DNA of 64,000 nucleotides from Janthinobacterium agaricidamnosum (GTDB lineage Bacteria > Pseudomonadota > Gammaproteobacteria > Burkholderiales > Burkholderiaceae_D). Under the pieces are notes generated by a model. The model was not told the DNA's origin. It did no database searches and saw nothing but the letters and a program-made list of their open reading frames with translations. Below, piece by piece: positions 19,670 through 27,659 of this stretch. Position 1 is the stretch's first letter, and every line of letters begins with the position of its first letter. The DNA lies in NCBI RefSeq assembly GCF_003667705.1, contig NZ_CP033019.1, positions 2,790,001 to 2,854,000 of the forward strand. The letters run 5' to 3'. Position numbers and translations under genes: made by a program.

Positions 19670-20254
19670 ATGTTGGAACACATCAAAGCAAGTTTGACCG
19701 ATGCTAAGCAGGCCCTCGATACATTTCTAGCCGACGAAGCTGGGCTGCAGCGGGTAGAGCGTGCAGCAAATGTCTTGCTGGCTGCCTTTAATGGTGAAGG
19801 AAGGATATTCACATGTGGTAACGGAGGGTCCATGTGCGACGCGATGCATTTTGCAGAAGAGTTTACTGGGCGTTTCCGTAATGATCGATCTGGTCTGCCA
19901 GCAACAGCGATCAGTGACCCAAGCCATATGTCGTGTGTTGCAAACGATTTCGGATATGACCAGGTATTTTCTCGCTATCTGGAAGCGCATGGTCGTAAAG
20001 GCGATGTGTTGTTAGCCATTAGTACGAGCGGGAAAAGTCCGTCGATCATTATGGCTGTTACCAGCGCGCGCAATCTCGGAATGAAGGTAATTGGATTGAC
20101 AGGCAAGGCGGGTTCGGAATTTGAGCCACTATGCGATGTTTGTATTTGTGCACCAGCTGGCCAATATGCAGACCGCGTGCAAGAGATGCATATTAAAATT
20201 ATTCACATACTGATCGAATTGGTAGAGCGTTCGCGCTTTCCTGAAAACTACTAG
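19670..20254 (+). CDS. gmhA: GmhA-type sedoheptulose 7-phosphate isomerase
   Basis: The 194-aa SIS-domain protein matches E. coli GmhA in length (192 aa). It has phosphate-binding segments GNGGSMCDAMHFAEEF and LLAISTSGKSPS, a catalytic Glu in HFAEEF (E63/E64) and a C-terminal His (H179) in EMHIKIIHILIE. The enzyme makes D-glycero-manno-heptose 7-phosphate, the first step to LPS inner-core heptose. A strong GGAG precedes the ATG. An extra gmhA inside a metal cluster, beside lipid A-modification remnants, suggests cell-surface remodelling. It may duplicate a chromosomal housekeeping copy. Confidence 0.88.
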   Translation: MLEHIKASLTDAKQALDTFLADEAGLQRVERAANVLLAAFNGEGRIFTCGNGGSMCDAMHFAEEFTGRFRNDRSGLPATAISDPSHMSCVANDFGYDQVFSRYLEAHGRKGDVLLAISTSGKSPSIIMAVTSARNLGMKVIGLTGKAGSEFEPLCDVCICAPAGQYADRVQEMHIKIIHILIELVERSRFPENY

Positions 20255-20481
20255 TACATTTATGTGAAAATCCGGTCTCACTGGAATGCAGAGAATTTTT
20301 ACCTGATGAGATAAAACTTGTCTTTGGTTTGTACTGTTTTTTTACTTCCCATCGTTAGGGATGGTTCTTAAAGACACTGTTCCAATAGCTGCGCGAAAGA
20401 TGCGGTATCGGAAAATGTTAAGTACGACCGACGTTCCACAGCGCAAGCTCCATTATTCCTTTGACATGAAAGAATTAATCC

Positions 20482-22584
20482 ATGAATGCAACTAAACATC
20501 CCGTTGAAGGCGGACCGGAAGATAAACAGCCTGACAAGGCTGCGCAAGCCCACGACCATCCTGGGCAGGTGGCATCTGATCACCGCCCTAAGGATGAACA
20601 TGTTGGCCACGACCATGCGCATGGTGGTGCTTTGGGTGAAAATGCGGAACTCATTTTTGCCGGTTTATCTGGCGTCTTGCTGCTGGCAGGATGGGGGATC
20701 GAAAAATTCTCGTTCGGCCCAAGCTGGTTGCCTACTGCATCATTTGTTGCAGCGTATTTTTTCGGCGGATTTTTTACCGCCAAGGAAGCGATCGAGAATA
20801 TCCGTGCGCGTCGTTTCGAAATTGACACTCTGATGCTGGTCGCTGCCGTGGGTGCTGCGGCATTGGGAAAATGGGCGGAAGGGGCTCTATTACTGTTTTT
20901 GTTTAGCCTTGGGCATTCGCTGGAGCATTATGCAATGGGGCGTGCCCGTCGTGCGATCGAGGCATTGGCCAAGCTTGCTCCCGAAACGGCCAACGTACGC
21001 AGGAATGGGACCATGATTGAGCTTCCAGTGTCACAACTGCAGCTCGGCGATATCGTGATTGTCCGACCGAACGAACGCCTTCCTGCTGACGGTGTGGTGA
21101 CCCTGGGTACCAGCAGTGTGAACCAGGCGCCAGTAACCGGCGAAAGCGTTCCCGTCGACAAGCAACCCGCTTCTAATCCTGCAGAGGCGGTGAAGGCTTT
21201 CGACAAGGTCGCAGCTGTAAACCGCGTGTTCGCAGGCACCATCAATGGTAGTGGCGTCATCGAGGTCATGGTGGCCCGGCGTGCGGATCAGTCGACGATG
21301 GCGCGCGTAGTCAAGATGGTTGCCGATGCAGAAACGCAGCGCTCACCGACGCAGAATTTTACCGAAAAGTTTGAGCGTATTTTCGTGCCGGCGGTTCTTG
21401 TTCTAGTAACCATTCTGCTGTTTGCCGGAGTTGTGGTGGATGAACCTTTCTCGGACAGCTTTTACCGCGCCATGGCTGTCCTGGTTGCCGCAAGCCCATG
21501 TGCGTTGGCCATCTCCGTACCAAGTGCTGTATTGAGCGGTGTTGCAAGGGCGGCGCGGGGTGGTGTGCTGGTAAAAGGAGGAGCGCCGCTGGAAAATCTC
21601 GGCACGCTTACTTCAATTGCTTTTGATAAAACCGGCACTCTCACTGAAGGCAAGCCTAAGCTGACTGATGCTGTTGCGGCTAACGGGGCGAGCGAACAGG
21701 AACTGTTATCAGTAGCTATGGCAATCGAGGAGCATAGTGACCATCCGCTGGCGTCTGCCGTGGTGGTCGGTGCAAAGGAACGACTAGGGAACTCCGTGAT
21801 ACCAGTGCAGGCGTCCGATATCAAGAGCATTACGGGTCGCGGAGTACAGGCGCTGGTTGGTGAAGAACTCGTGTACATTGCCAAGCCGGTCTTTTTTTCG
21901 GAAACAGCCGGCAATGTCCTGCCGGTAGACGTGCTCAACGCTGATCTGAAACTAGTGGAAGCTGGGCGTACGACCATGATTGTTCTTAAAGGGAAACGCT
22001 TTCTGGGAGTACTGGGCGTCATGGATACGCCTCGTCCTGTGGCAGGAGAGGTCATGGCGGCGCTGCGTGGTTTGGGTATCGATCGCCTGATCATGATTTC
22101 AGGCGATAATCAGCAAGTTGCCAATGCGGTTGCCAAAAGCGTAGGCTTAACTGAGGCGCGTGGCGACCTGATGCCAGAGCAAAAGGTCGAAGCGATCAAG
22201 GAACTTCGTGATAAGCACGGCAAAGTCGCCATGGTTGGCGATGGCGTCAACGATGCACCAGCTATGGCAAATGCAACAGTGGGAATCGCCATGGGCGCTG
22301 CGGGTTCGGACGTTGCGCTAGAAACGGCAGATGTTGCACTGATGGCAGACGACCTTGCACAATTACCCTTCGCCGTAGGACTGTCCAGGAGCACCAGTCG
22401 TATCATCAAGCAAAACTTGTGGGTCAGTTTGGGCGTCGTCGCGGTATTGATACCAGCCACCATAATGGGTTTGAACATTGGGACCGCGGTCATATTCCAT
22501 GAAGGATCGACGTTGCTGGTTGTCATCAATGCATTACGTTTGCTGGTTTATGGTGATGTTAAATCTGCAAAAACCATCGCGTAA
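20482..22584 (+). CDS. czcP: P1B-4-type metal-exporting ATPase, CzcP-like
   Basis: The 700-aa pump has no HMA domain but a His-rich cytoplasmic N-terminus (HDHPGQVASDHR and HVGHDHAHGG, residues 24-48). The membrane metal site is SPC at residues 338-340 instead of CPC, and the last helix carries HEGST at residues 673-677. SPC plus HEGxT defines the P1B-4 class (Co, Zn, Cd). DKTGT (382-386) and GDGVNDAPA are present. CzcP of Cupriavidus works with CzcA by moving loosely bound Zn out of the cytoplasm, and the same division of labour is likely here. A terminator-like hairpin follows. Confidence 0.93.
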   Translation: MNATKHPVEGGPEDKQPDKAAQAHDHPGQVASDHRPKDEHVGHDHAHGGALGENAELIFAGLSGVLLLAGWGIEKFSFGPSWLPTASFVAAYFFGGFFTAKEAIENIRARRFEIDTLMLVAAVGAAALGKWAEGALLLFLFSLGHSLEHYAMGRARRAIEALAKLAPETANVRRNGTMIELPVSQLQLGDIVIVRPNERLPADGVVTLGTSSVNQAPVTGESVPVDKQPASNPAEAVKAFDKVAAVNRVFAGTINGSGVIEVMVARRADQSTMARVVKMVADAETQRSPTQNFTEKFERIFVPAVLVLVTILLFAGVVVDEPFSDSFYRAMAVLVAASPCALAISVPSAVLSGVARAARGGVLVKGGAPLENLGTLTSIAFDKTGTLTEGKPKLTDAVAANGASEQELLSVAMAIEEHSDHPLASAVVVGAKERLGNSVIPVQASDIKSITGRGVQALVGEELVYIAKPVFFSETAGNVLPVDVLNADLKLVEAGRTTMIVLKGKRFLGVLGVMDTPRPVAGEVMAALRGLGIDRLIMISGDNQQVANAVAKSVGLTEARGDLMPEQKVEAIKELRDKHGKVAMVGDGVNDAPAMANATVGIAMGAAGSDVALETADVALMADDLAQLPFAVGLSRSTSRIIKQNLWVSLGVVAVLIPATIMGLNIGTAVIFHEGSTLLVVINALRLLVYGDVKSAKTIA

Positions 22585-22592
22585 AAAGAAAG

Positions 22593-22623
22593 GGCGCGCT
22601 CCAGAGCTGAACGGTAGCGCGCC
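22593..22623 (+). terminator. Intrinsic terminator after czcP
   Basis: GGCGCGCT and AGCGCGCC form a perfect 8-bp stem around a 15-base loop, nine bases after the czcP stop. The stem is followed by GAAATTTATTTTCTT, a T-rich tail on the plus strand. Confidence 0.65.
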
Positions 22624-22657
22624 GAAATTTATTTTCTTAAATCCTCCCTCGTTGGCT

Positions 22658-23332
22658 CTATGCAGAGCCAAAATAAAGAGCAAGGATTAGCGCCGCGGCG
22701 AACCAGATCGACCATAACGTATGGCTCAGAAAATGGGCCCCGCGTAATTGCTGTGATATACCCATGGTTAACCCCACCGCAAGACCTGCTACGCCCGCAA
22801 GAATAGCCTTTTTTGGCTCGGCCGGTAGCCAAAAAACACATAACGAAATCAGCCATAAGCCGCCTGAAGCGTGTCCGGCAGGAAAACAATTTCCGGCTAT
22901 AACGAAATCCGGCATAAATTCCAGAAGACGGTAATAAGGCACGGTGCCGCCAAATTGATCAATATCCCAAGGGCAGTGCGACCGGCTACGCCTCTTCAAT
23001 AGACTGATAGTCGCAGGAACCAGTATCTACGATAGAATGACTAGTCGGATGCGGCGGTCGAATTTGGGTTTCCAAAACTTTCCCGGATACTTCCAGCCGA
23101 TCATGGTTAGAATAGCAAAGCCAATAGCCAGTAAAATCAGTGAATTTTTAAGATATTTGTGTAACAGGCGTTCGGTCACCCATGGATTTCGCAACGGAAA
23201 AACCTGCTGTTGGGCGTCAAAGCTCAGTCCTGCTAGCCACATGTCGATATTAGCGGCCTGCCCCATCCATAATAGCAAGCCGGCGCTAACAGCTAAGAGG
23301 AGCAATGCCTTGGAGTATGCCTTACTCTGCAT
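22658..23332 (-). pseudogene. PAP2-family lipid phosphatase interrupted by an in-frame stop
   Basis: Two minus-strand frames, 23332-23027 and 22999-22658, are in the same frame and separated only by a TAG (23029-23027). Read through, they give one PAP2 protein of about 224 aa with an N-terminal helix and the motifs KRRSRSHCPWD, FPAGHASGG and the final LRGAHFLSHTLWS, which hold the catalytic histidines. Such enzymes remove phosphate from lipid A or undecaprenyl pyrophosphate and are often paired with EptA. An EptA remnant lies immediately upstream. The single nonsense codon points to recent inactivation; amber suppression or a sequencing error are alternatives. Confidence 0.8.
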
Positions 23333-23555
23333 TGGTGCATCCGTTTAAGATATCAAGCTCTGGCTTGTAAACTGAGGTGCTTACGCCGAGCAATCCCAGT
23401 ATCGAATGGAATACATTATCGTGCGAGTAAGGCAAGGCGCGTCGCGCGTCCAGACAATAACGTTTGAGTCGCAGTCTGTCTTGAAAGCGATCTGACATCC
23501 ATATAAGCATCGGTACGTGGCGCTGTTCTATGGGGGATATAACAAAAGGCGTTCC
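23322..23555 (-). pseudogene. eptA: EptA-type phosphoethanolamine transferase, C-terminal remnant
   Basis: The frame reading GTPFVISPIEQRHVPM, then LIWMSDRFQDR, SHDNVFHSILGLLGV and STSVYKPELDIL is the conserved end of EptA/MCR-like lipid A phosphoethanolamine transferases (SHDNxFH is a family signature). Homology begins abruptly near 23555 and the catalytic N-terminal domains are missing, so about 85% of the gene has been lost. It overlaps the PAP2 start by 11 bases, as in an intact eptA-pap2 operon. This is a decayed surface-charge modification operon. Confidence 0.75.
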
Positions 23556-23829
23556 AAAAAAACAACTTAAATGATATGTAAGAGAATGAATCAGTGGATA
23601 ATAGTTAATTCGATGGCGGATGCCTGTATTCGATCAACCTTTTCTCAGCATCGCATAGAAAAATATCCGCGAAGTATACATCGTATATTCTTATCTCGAA
23701 TTTTAGATAGGAGGGGCACAAATTTCTGGATATTGCAGAAAAAATGAATTGGCTGTGCAAAGCCATTGCTTCTGGAATAGCAAGTAATGTATAAGTCTGG
23801 CACGTAGATGTATGCTGCAAACTACGGTT

Positions 23830-23873
23830 CGCGTAGCGGTTTGGCAGGCTGTTTGGCAGGCTTTAGCTACGCG
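23830..23873. repeat. Hairpin enclosing a 12-bp tandem duplication
   Basis: CGCGTAGC (23830-23837) and GCTACGCG (23866-23873) form a perfect 8-bp inverted repeat. Their loop holds two exact tandem copies of GTTTGGCAGGCT (23839-23850 and 23851-23862). It lies in the 390-base gap between the eptA remnant and czcE, which otherwise holds no gene I recognise. Confidence 0.7.
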
Positions 23874-23945
23874 AGTAACAAGCTACACTGTCGGGCTACA
23901 TGCCACGTGCAAGGAAATGACATGTGCCGGTTAAACAGTTATCAG

Positions 23946-24293
23946 CTAGTTGGCATAAAGAGGATTTGATCCCACATATACGCGAACACCATGCGTTTTC
24001 ATTTCGGCTGGGGCAATGGAGGATAGGTCAAAATCATCTGTAGGGCGAAGAGTATCGAATAGCCAGGTAAACTGTTTTCCATCAGAGGTGAATGTAACGA
24101 CATCTCCCTGCCTGACATTTACATATTTTGTAGATGGCAAAATTGTGACGCTACGTGTTACTGCTTGGGTTTGGACCGTGCTGCCAAGGTTGGTTTTAGC
24201 CATGACTTTACTCTGAGACTGAGCAGTGGCAATTAGCGGGCTGAGGGATGCAATCACAAACGCGGTGATGATTTTGGTTTTGATTAAGTTCAT
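23946..24293 (-). CDS. czcE: CzcE-family periplasmic metal-binding protein
   Basis: The 115-aa exported protein has a signal peptide (MNLIKTKIITAFVIASLSPL, cleavage near ATAQS). Its mature domain contains STKYVNVRQGDVVTFTSDG, FTWLFDTL and DDFDLSSIAPAEM, the signature of the CzcE family. CzcE of Cupriavidus binds copper in the periplasm and is induced with the czc regulon. Here it stands alone, near CzcP and downstream of the broken lipid A genes, on the minus strand. Confidence 0.85.
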   Translation of the reverse strand: MNLIKTKIITAFVIASLSPLIATAQSQSKVMAKTNLGSTVQTQAVTRSVTILPSTKYVNVRQGDVVTFTSDGKQFTWLFDTLRPTDDFDLSSIAPAEMKTHGVRVYVGSNPLYAN

Positions 24294-24511
24294 TTGATCT
24301 CCTGCCTCATGGTTGTGGTGAAAGAATCTTCGAATTCGGTGAGTTCATTTTATAGAAGTGATCGCACACCGGAATGGCCGAATCATTACATTTGCATTAC
24401 AACAGTAAGCGTCAGCTACCCAATCTTTACCGCTCTCTCCGCGTCGAGTAATGAGGTACCCTGACTTTTTCGGACACTCTAGTTTGGTAAACTTCACCAA
24501 CTGGAGAACTT

Positions 24512-24822
24512 ATGACACGCTCACAAACCTACACACCGGAGCTTCGGGAAGAAGCGGTAAAACTGGTCCTGACACAAGGCCTGACGCTGGAAGATGCTGC
24601 GTTGCGCCTGACCATTCCAAAGGGCACGCTGGCAACTGGGTGAGTGCGGCAAGGCGCGGCACGTCGCCCAAAGTGGCCCCCGGCAGCCGCTCCGTACCGG
24701 AGCTTGAGGCCGAGGTAACCAAGCTGCGCAAAGAGCTCGCGGAGGCCCGCATGGAGCGCGATATCGTAAAAAAAGCGGCAGCGTACTTCGCACGGGAGTC
24801 GCTTCCAAGTACGCGGTCATGA
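24512..24822 (+). pseudogene. IS3-family OrfA, frameshifted
   Basis: ATG 24512 with CTGGAGA upstream opens MTRSQTYTPELREEAVKLVL, a helix-turn-helix OrfA start. The frame runs into TGA at 24640, and the family continuation (VSAARRG, then VPELEAEVTKLRKELAEARM, RDIVKKAAAYFA) is in another frame. Restoring one A in GGCAACTGG (near 24630) rejoins them. The N-terminal HTH and the C-terminal leucine zipper are thus both present but uncoupled. Confidence 0.8.
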
Positions 24823-25394
24823 AGACATTGCGACTCGAATTTCCCGTCACCGTCATGTGCCGCGTCTTTGATGTGTCGTGCAGTGGTTTTTATGCCTGGG
24901 CGAACGGCAAGCCGTCGCAGCGGGCACAGGACGACGCGCGCCTGAAGGTCGCCATCGAGGCCGTGCACGCGCAGAGTCGGCAGACCTACGGCCCGCTGCG
25001 CATGCAGCCGGAATTGACGGCGCAGGGCTTTCCGGCGGGGCGTGACCGCATCGTCCGCCTGCGTCGAGAACTCGCCTTACGCTGCAAGCAGAAGCGCAAG
25101 TTCAAGGCCACCACGAACTCGAATCATGACCTGCCGGTGGCCGACAACCTGCTCAATCAGACCTTTGCACCGACCCGTCCGAACGAAGCCTGAGTGACCG
25201 ACATCACTTATGTGGCCACCGGCGAGGGGTGGCTTTACCTGGACGGCATCAAGGACGTGTTCACCTGCTAGCTGGTGGGCTACGCGATGGACGAGCGCAT
25301 GACGCAAACGCTGACGGCAACGGCGCTGTGGAAGGCCGTGCGCAACAAACGCCCGGCGCCGGGTCTGATTCACCACTCCGACCTTTGCAGCCAG
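24819..25394 (+). pseudogene. IS3-family OrfB (DDE transposase), two stops and truncated
   Basis: The frame starts MKTLRLEFPVTVMCRVFDVS and contains the HTH_21-like part SRQTYGPLRM. It then meets TGA at 25191, where the family has Trp before VTDITYVATGEGWLY, and TAG at 25269, where it has Glu before LVGYAMDERM. LIHHSDLCSQ follows, then IS30 sequence. The first two catalytic Asp regions (TDITY, HHSD) are visible, and the final Glu region is lost. It cannot make a working transposase. Confidence 0.82.
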
Positions 25395-26846
25395 GGCGGA
25401 TTCAACTGGTCCTCGCAACACCCTAAATCAAGGAGGTGTTTATGGGACGACCCGCGAGGTGGATGGAAAAATTGACGGGGCGTGGAGCGATGCGCTCACC
25501 AGGTGCGCCGTCGCTTCGCCGCGAAACAATGCGGCTATTCTGGGAGCAAATAGCAACAGGTATTACGAGTGAGAAGGCTGCTGAGGCGGTGGGCGTTTCT
25601 CAAGCGGTTGGGACGCGATGGTTCCGCCATAATGGCGGCATGCCACTTTCTATTTTGAGCCCGGTTTCCGGGAGGTACTTGTCGTTCGCGGAACGAGAGG
25701 AAATCGGACTTCTTTCGTGCCGAGGTGCTGGAGTACGCGAGATTGCTCGTCTTATCGGGCGCAGTGCATCAACGGTTTCCCGCGAACTGACGCGTAACGC
25801 TGCAACTCGCGGCGGCCGACTTGAGTATCGAGCTTCGGTTGCGCAGTGGAAGGCGGAGCTGGTTGCCAAGAGACCTAAACCTTCGAAACTGGCAATCAAT
25901 GAGCGCTTGCACGACTACGTTCAAGACCGTCTTGAAGGTAGGATTCGAGACGCCAATGGCCGTCCAGTTTCTGGGCCGCAGCAAGCGCCGTTCATTGGGA
26001 GAAACAAGCCGCATCGCGGTGACCGTAAATGGGTCAGTGGTTGGTCGCCCGAACAAATTTCTAACCGGCTGAAGACCGATTTCCCTGACGACGAATCGAT
26101 GCGCATTTCTCACGAAGCCATTTATCAAGCACTTTATATCCAAGGGCGAGGAGCCCTCAAGCGCGAGTTGGTTAGTTGTCTGCGCACTGGGCGGGCTTTG
26201 CGCGTGCCGAGGACAAGGGCCCAAGCTAAGGCTTGGGCACACGTCAGGGAGGATGTGATGATCTCCAAGCGGCCCGCTGAGGCCGAAGATCGTGCTGTGC
26301 CAGGACATTGGGAAGGTGACCTGATCATTGGCCTAAACCGATCCGCGATCGGCACCTTGGTCGAGCGATCAAGCCGATTTACGATGCTTGTCCACCTGCC
26401 TCGTGAGGACGGCTATGGGTTGATGCCGAGGATGAAGAATGGCCCCGCCCTATCTGGCTACGGAGCTGTGACGATGGCTAATGCGCTCAAGAATACCGTG
26501 ACCGACATGCCTGCCCTTTTGTGGCAAACGTTGACTTGGGACCGCGGTAAAGAACTGTCTGATCATGCCCGTTTCACAATCGAATCAGGGGTAAAGGTAT
26601 TTTTCGCCGATCCGCATAGTCCATGGCAGCGAGGTACAAACGAAAACACGAATGGCCTCCTGCGACAATACTTCCCAAAGGGCACAGACCTGTCTCGGTG
26701 GAGCGCTCAAGAAATCCGAGCCGTTGCTAATGCATTGAATTCCAGACCACGAAAAACACTGGGTTGGAAAACTCCGGCCGAAGCGCTGGACGAGTATCTA
26801 AAATCTGCTCAATAATCTGGTGTTGCGAGGACCAGTTGAATCCGCC
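25395..26846 (+). mobile_element. IS30-family insertion sequence, complete
   Basis: A 28-bp perfect inverted repeat, GGCGGATTCAACTGGTCC followed by TCGCAACACC, occurs at 25395-25422 and in reverse complement at 26819-26846. The transposase gene fills the interior. If the outer GC is a 2-bp target duplication, the terminal repeat is the inner 25 bp. Left flank (IS3 orfB) and right flank (integrase fragment) do not rejoin into one gene, so a rearrangement followed or accompanied insertion. Confidence 0.85.
25442..26815 (+). CDS. IS30-family transposase
   Basis: I start at ATG 25442, five bases after AGGAGG, giving 457 aa. An N-terminal region with two helix-turn-helix-like parts (SEKAAEAVGVSQAVGTRWF and VREIARLIGRSASTVSREL) precedes a DDE integrase domain. 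The acids are visible in GHWEGDLIIG, LTWDRGKEL and WQRGTNENTNGLLRQYFPKG. The length and the ending in NSRPRKTLGWKTPAE fit the IS30 family. The gene is intact and probably active. Confidence 0.93.
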   Translation: MGRPARWMEKLTGRGAMRSPGAPSLRRETMRLFWEQIATGITSEKAAEAVGVSQAVGTRWFRHNGGMPLSILSPVSGRYLSFAEREEIGLLSCRGAGVREIARLIGRSASTVSRELTRNAATRGGRLEYRASVAQWKAELVAKRPKPSKLAINERLHDYVQDRLEGRIRDANGRPVSGPQQAPFIGRNKPHRGDRKWVSGWSPEQISNRLKTDFPDDESMRISHEAIYQALYIQGRGALKRELVSCLRTGRALRVPRTRAQAKAWAHVREDVMISKRPAEAEDRAVPGHWEGDLIIGLNRSAIGTLVERSSRFTMLVHLPREDGYGLMPRMKNGPALSGYGAVTMANALKNTVTDMPALLWQTLTWDRGKELSDHARFTIESGVKVFFADPHSPWQRGTNENTNGLLRQYFPKGTDLSRWSAQEIRAVANALNSRPRKTLGWKTPAEALDEYLKSAQ

Positions 26847-27100
26847 TCGCCGAGGGCCGTCAGACGCAGTGCTAGTGTGCGCGGATTGAGGGATTCTGCG
26901 TAGGACATCAGAGCGCGGATCCTCGTCGGTTCGTCGGCAGGCAGCACGCCGCCCCCCGCCAAGTAGTGGCTCACCGCTGAGCGGTAGGGCAGAATAACAT
27001 GCAGCGGCCCGGCTTGACTCACGATTAATTGAAGTTGTCGAAGGTGAGCGTGTGCGTATTTTCGTGACCAACAAGCTACAGGAACAGACGTGGCTATCAA
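26847..27100 (-). pseudogene. Tyrosine recombinase N-terminal fragment
   Basis: On the minus strand, HLRQLQLIVSQAGPL, then YLAGGGVLPADEPTRIRALM and YAESLNPRTLALRLTALGE, read like the SAM-like core-binding domain of phage-type integrases (compare NTLRQRLAALAQWH in the TnpS gene at 41691-42641). The frame ends at the IS30 repeat, and the catalytic domain is nowhere in the window. It is probably an integrase cut by the IS30 insertion or a linked deletion. Confidence 0.5.
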
Positions 27101-27365
27101 TAGCGTTCACGTGGCCTTAGTAAAAGGAGACCTGCGTGGGATTGTCCTTGCCCGGCGAATCTCAGTCGATACTGTTCGTAACATATGGCAGAACCTGGGC
27201 TTCGCCTTTGTCTACAATGCCTTGGGCATTCCCCTGGCTGCCGGCGTACTGTATCCATTTACTGGCCAATTGCTATCGCCGATGATCGCCGCGTTAGCGA
27301 TGAGCCTGAGTTCCGTGTCTGTCATTACCAATGCACTTCGGTTATGCGGCACCGGCCGGCCATAG
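27070..27365 (+). pseudogene. Copper P1B-1 ATPase, C-terminal fragment
   Basis: [49 protein letters not shown] and [20 protein letters not shown] are the last two helices and metal-site region of CopA/SilP-type Cu+ ATPases (YN in TM7, MSxSS in TM8). The rest of the pump, including CPC and DKTGT, is absent. It overlaps the integrase fragment only at the edges of both remnants. It indicates that a copper-resistance gene once stood here. Confidence 0.75.
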
Positions 27366-27659
27366 CCCGCTGCGGGGGACGACCACCAGCGCGCATCGCG
27401 CTGGTGCTGACTTCCGCGACATTGAGTGCCAAGGCGACTGGCGCCAGGATGGCACGGGGCAAGGTTACATCGAGGAGGCCGGTTGATTCGAGGATAACGT
27501 GGCCGGAAGCCTGCTACGTGCGAGGGCGAAACGAAACTGATTCGCATCAACGTCGATACCCCGCCAATTACAGTAACTTCGCGCCAATTCCCAGCCGACG
27601 AATGGAAATCCAGTCGGTCATCTCCCTTGGACGAGATTACGGTAATTATCTTGACCGAG
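27366..27659. other. Interval with a strong hairpin
   Basis: CACCAGCGCG (27384-27393) and CGCGCTGGTG (27397-27406) form a perfect 10-bp stem with a 3-base loop, 19 bases after the Cu-ATPase fragment. No T-run follows. A plus-strand stretch with INVDTPPITVTSRQFPADEW looks protein-like, but I recognise no family and no start. The interval is probably a patchwork of remnants. Confidence 0.45.

Larger units (their letters stand above)
24452..25394 (+). mobile_element. Decayed IS3-family element, right part missing
   Basis: The left end is near TGAGGTACCCTGACTTTT (24452), followed by orfA and orfB in the usual IS3 order. Both frames are broken. The element stops where the inverted repeat of an IS30 element begins (25395), and its own right end is not found beyond that element. 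Confidence 0.8.

Noticed and set aside
27384..27406. The 10-bp hairpin as an intrinsic terminator for the Cu-ATPase fragment
   Set aside because: It lacks a T-run on either strand, so I list it only as a hairpin.
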